Origin: Drosophila persimilis
Lineage: Eukaryota > Arthropoda > Insecta > Diptera > Drosophilidae
Direction of reading: 5' to 3'
DNA: 64,000 bases
Assembly: GCF_003286085.1 (NCBI RefSeq)
Contig: NW_020825288.1
Location: 27,714,001 to 27,778,000 of the forward strand
Position numbers and translations under genes: made by a program
Notes under the pieces: generated by a model
The model's input: only the letters and a program-made list of their open reading frames with translations
Told to the model about the DNA's origin: nothing
Database searches by the model: none
Part shown: in pieces, positions 60,974-64,000 of the stretch
Layout of the letters: each line of letters begins with the position of its first letter
How positions within the stretch are numbered: position 1 is the first letter of the stretch

Positions 60974-61901
60974 ATGTCTGGACGTCGTTTGGTCCAAGTT
61001 GTATTCCTCGTAGCCCTCCTCGGACTGACGCTGGTGCCTTTTAGCCAGGCACGCCCTGGACGTGGACGCAAACGGGCTTTTGGTGAGCAATTTCCTCTTA
61101 ATATGTGAAAAGATGCTCCTCAATAAACTCTCCTTTACTGCAGGCGTGGGCATGTTGGGTGGCGTCCTGGCGGGTGGCATGATTGGCCATGCGGTTGCCA
61201 AAAGCCAATCGCCAGCTGCAGCCTCAGCACCAGCACCAGCACCTGTGGCCCAGGTCCACCATTACTATCCAGCGGGCGCACCAGCAGCTCCAGTCCAAAT
61301 AGTCATGCAGACCACACCCGATCCCAGGAAGTTGACGGTAATCGAAACGGGTCAGCCGGATGCCAATGGCTGCTACAAGCAGACTATCAGAGAGCCCAAT
61401 CCAGGCCACCCGAAAACCTACACGGAAACGGAGCATCTGATCTGCCCCACCCTGACACAAGCCCATCAGCCGGCTCCTGCCATTGCCATGTCGCCCAGTG
61501 CGGCATTTGTTCCGGTGATGCCACAACCTTCACCCGTTATTCCAGTCCCAGCGGCTACGGCTGCGCCTGCTCCTCCTCCAGCACCTGCTGCCGGCTGGGT
61601 TGCACCCACGGCTTCGGTCGCTAGCAATTCCTCCAATTCTTCATCGGTTATTCCTGCGCTTCCAGCACAGCCTGGTCACAATGGAGCTGCACATGTGGCA
61701 GCCCCTGCTCCTGTTGTTGCCCAACCGACCTCCCAGCAGACGGCACAGCCCAATCCAGCCCCTGGCCAAACGCCCCACGTGATTGTGCTCTCGAAGAAAA
61801 CCGTCTACTATCCGAAAAAGAAATCATCGGCCGCATCGCTGATGATTCCCCAGGGCATTCTTGTCATTATCGCGATATTCTATAGCTATAAGGCTTTCTG
61901 A
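60974..61901 (+). CDS. secreted or surface glycine-zipper, Pro/Ala-rich protein, unknown (2 exons)
   Basis: Exon 60974..61082 starts at CACCATG and encodes MSGRRLVQVVFLVALLG and onward, a signal peptide ending near residue 26, followed by the basic stretch RPGRGRKR (27-34), a possible propeptide cleavage site. A 61-bp intron (GTGAGC...CTGCAG) leads to exon 61144..61901; 288 residues in total. Residues 39-51 form a perfect glycine zipper (G39, G43, G47, G51) in an otherwise hydrophobic stretch. A more complex middle (about 97-138) holds the only two cysteines of the mature chain, C113 and C137, probably a disulfide. Then comes a long Ala/Pro/Ser/Gln-rich region and a C-terminal hydrophobic tail (LMIPQGILVIIAIF) preceded by small residues, which could be a membrane anchor or a GPI signal. 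AATAAA follows at 61972. The order signal peptide, basic segment, glycine-rich hydrophobic core, C-terminal tail resembles prion/Shadoo proteins in layout only. No family recognised. Confidence 0.85.
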
Positions 61902-61971
61902 ATTAACCTGTTGCTTAACATTAAACCTTAACCTTAACGTTGAACTCTTGAACAATTCACCGACCTTAGAT

Positions 61972-61977
61972 AATAAA
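61972..61977 (+). other. poly(A) signal of the 60974 gene
   Basis: AATAAA lies 71 bp after the stop codon on the same strand. Confidence 0.55.
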
Positions 61978-63425
61978 TCATCTACAGCCCATTATTCATC
62001 ATCTGTGAACTTTAAAATATATTTATCATAGCGGGATGGGTTCCATGCTGGGCACCGAAAATTATCACAAGAGTGGCCCGCACATTTGAACTTCGCGCCC
62101 ATATTTCTACACGCACCTTACATTTACACCAAAAAATTATCTACGAATCTAAATAGGTTGTTATTTATTGCCGCTATTTTTCTTAGGGCGCAAAATTTAT
62201 TTCTTACAGAAAAGACGACAGGTGGCTGTACGCCGCTAGGTGTGGCGTGTCTTCAATAATCCAATATCCGTTCACTTTTTCAGTTGCTCTAAAACTGTAA
62301 GACGGAAAATTTAACTACGTGGAGAAATGGCGCTAGAGTAAGTAAATTTTGCCGCCAGAAGCGCACTTGTAGTTTCGGAAACATCCACGTCACGCTGTTC
62401 GGTTCGTCGCGGCGCCACTGAGCCTGAGCCGTTACGGCTTGCATTTGTATTTGAATTTTGAGATGTTTGAGGAAACCCACGAAGGTCAAAGGGCTCTCAT
62501 GCATTCTCACACACTTTTGCACTTGTTTTTTGGACCACTTCAATTACGTAATTTGCCTGTTAACCCAAATGCAATGTCCTTTCACAGAAACCAGAAGAAT
62601 TCCCATTTATTTCGTCGACTTTTGGGCACACAACTTTCCATTTCCCACACTTTTCACTTTGTGCTTTGTCGCTACGACTAGAGCGGGACTCAAAAGGTGA
62701 AGCGTTTGCCGTTGTTGCTGCGCCGAGTACAAAATGAGTTACAAATTATTAAGAGAGGCATGGACATGGACACGACCGCCCACACACAGACACACACTCA
62801 CACACACACACACACTGGCAACAGTTTTTCCATACCGGCCGCAGGGAAAAAGGGGAAACTAATGGAAACAAGAAGTGGTTGGGGCTGGCCCCAGGAACGG
62901 AAGTTGCCGCTACTGCCGCTGCTGCTGTTGCTGCCTCTGGCCTGGCTTTAGCTTTGGCCGCGGCTTTGGCCAACTTCAAGATGCTGCTGGGTCCGTCCTG
63001 CAACGTAGCACGAGGCACGAGCTTCACGAAGTAGCATGGGGCAGACCGGCAACCGGCACTCGCTTTTCACTTTCTTGGCACTTTATTTTAATTTTTGAGG
63101 CGTTCCAAAGTTTCCTCTTCAGTTTTTCCCAACACTTTTCCATGCCGGTCGTAGTTAGTTGTGGCTAAGTAGAAATTACTTCAGCATGCGGTTCGGGCTG
63201 CATACTTTTTTTCAGGTCAACTGCCCAGCAAGAAAAAGATACAGGGAAGCGAGATAGTAGAGAGAGGCAGCGGCAGTCCCCAGGAGTACCCAAAGAGTAC
63301 GAAGAGTGCATGCTCTAAGGTAATCCGTCCGCAGAAAAAGTGCATAATTAAGATCTCAACAGGAAGTTTTGTCCTTCACGGATTTATGTTTCCATGCGGA
63401 CAGCAAGACCCCATTTAGTTGTTCT
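61978..63425. other. intergenic, nothing recognised
   Basis: Contains the CA microsatellite and a GCT/GGC-rich patch at 62900-63000 that gives Ala-rich frames on the minus strand. No gene supported. Confidence 0.45.
62780..62815. repeat. (CA)n microsatellite
   Basis: About 16 CA units with three interruptions. Confidence 0.75.
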
Positions 63426-63431
63426 TTTATT
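63426..63431 (-). other. poly(A) signal of the coiled-coil gene
   Basis: AATAAA on the minus strand, 82 bp after the stop codon. Confidence 0.5.
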
Positions 63432-63512
63432 ATCATAACTTTTGGCCATAGAACTGAGATTAACAAGTTTTTTTTCTGCGTGTGGCTCAACGGGGGATCA
63501 GAAATAAGAAAG

Positions 63513-64000
63513 TTACTGCGGTAGCTGTGGTGCCTTAAGTTCCGACTCATTGCAGTGCTCGTCGATGTAGATGGTGGCTGCCTTGTAGAACCCTGTATCC
63601 TGCATATCCTGGCTCATGTCCAGGAAGGTCTTTAGAGTTTCCATGAGTTTGTTCAGCTCATGACGATCCTGTGACAGTAGCCACTGCAAGTCCTGCATCT
63701 TTGCCATTTGCTCGATTTTCTTGTGGGCTGCATCCTGCACGGCCAGAATCCTCTTCAGTTGATTCTCTTCGAAGAGGAGCTGCTGCTCATGAGATTCCTT
63801 GCGCTTTTGGAGGAAGCTGATGGCGTTGGTCAGCTTTTTTAGATCGTTTTTGCGTGGATCCTGCATTGAGAATTGTATAGCTTGTATATTGTCCAGGATT
63901 CTTAAATTTAATTTGATTTTCCACAATGATTATTGCTTCGAATTCGAAGCCAACTTGACTTACGAATATTTGATTGTTTGCCAGTCTAATTTGCTCTGAG
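63513..64000 (-). CDS. coiled-coil protein, C-terminal part (gene continues past the right edge)
   Basis: Two exon pieces, 64000..63964 (cut by the window end) and 63900..63513, are joined by a 63-bp intron with donor TTC|GTAAGT and acceptor TTTAAG. The phase-2 junction reads KLDWQTIKYS then ILDNIQAIQFSMQDPRK. The visible 140 residues are mostly charged heptad-like helix, with KKLTNAISFLQKRKES and then long Glu/Gln/Lys/Leu stretches to about residue 115, so a coiled coil is likely. The end is ELKAPQLPQ. If the short exon were ignored, translation would have to start at ATG 63866 and give 117 residues. The open, smoothly joining upstream piece makes the spliced model better. AATAAA on the minus strand lies at 63431..63426. 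Function unknown; a cytoskeletal or complex-assembly role is only a guess from the coiled coil. Confidence 0.75.

Noticed and set aside
1..64000. tRNA, rRNA and CRISPR signals
   Set aside because: No sequence with both tRNA promoter boxes and a foldable cloverleaf was seen, no rRNA stretch, and the tandem repeats are ordinary micro- and minisatellites without spacers.

Overview
The window looks like a Drosophila chromosome, most likely Muller element E. It holds the rotund (rn) locus with RacGAP84C nested inside it, short 55-61 bp introns with classic GTGAGT/GTAAGT donors, dense microsatellites, and an INE-1/DINE-1-type element. The species cannot be fixed from sequence alone. The form of the INE-1-like termini suggests a lineage outside the melanogaster subgroup, possibly the obscura group (weak inference).

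Layout. (1) 1-26345: the rotund transcription unit on the minus strand, incomplete. Two alternative first coding exons are visible, one rn-type (26345..25857) and one roughened-eye-type (20259..19753). Both end in phase 0 and can splice to the same common exon at 19224..18706. Four more exons follow at 13889..13788, 12400..12361, 10525..10475 and 10345..10041. The last of these breaks off inside the first C2H2 zinc finger, so the remaining fingers must lie beyond the left edge. (2) 4808..6010: RacGAP84C (C1 + RhoGAP domains) on the plus strand, inside the large rn intron that runs off the left edge. (3) 28637..28990: a small intronless gene for a charged protein with a C-terminal hydrophobic tail. 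(4) 34175..35410: an intronless ERp44-like ER thioredoxin protein (CPFS motif, RDEL tail) on the minus strand. (5) 35411-60973: about 25 kb without a supportable gene, with an INE-1-like element bounded by perfect 13-bp inverted repeats at 36491-37475. (6) 60974..61901: a two-exon gene for a secreted, glycine-zipper, Pro/Ala-rich protein. (7) 63513-64000: the 3' part of a coiled-coil gene on the minus strand that runs off the right edge.

The rn products are alternative transcription factors sharing C-terminal zinc fingers. RacGAP84C is a Rac/Rho-family GTPase-activating protein whose only visible link to rn is position. The other genes show no functional link to each other. Most of the remaining DNA is intronic or intergenic and is presumably rich in cis-regulatory sequence. 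The octamer TACGAGTA/TACTCGTA recurs far more often than expected by chance.
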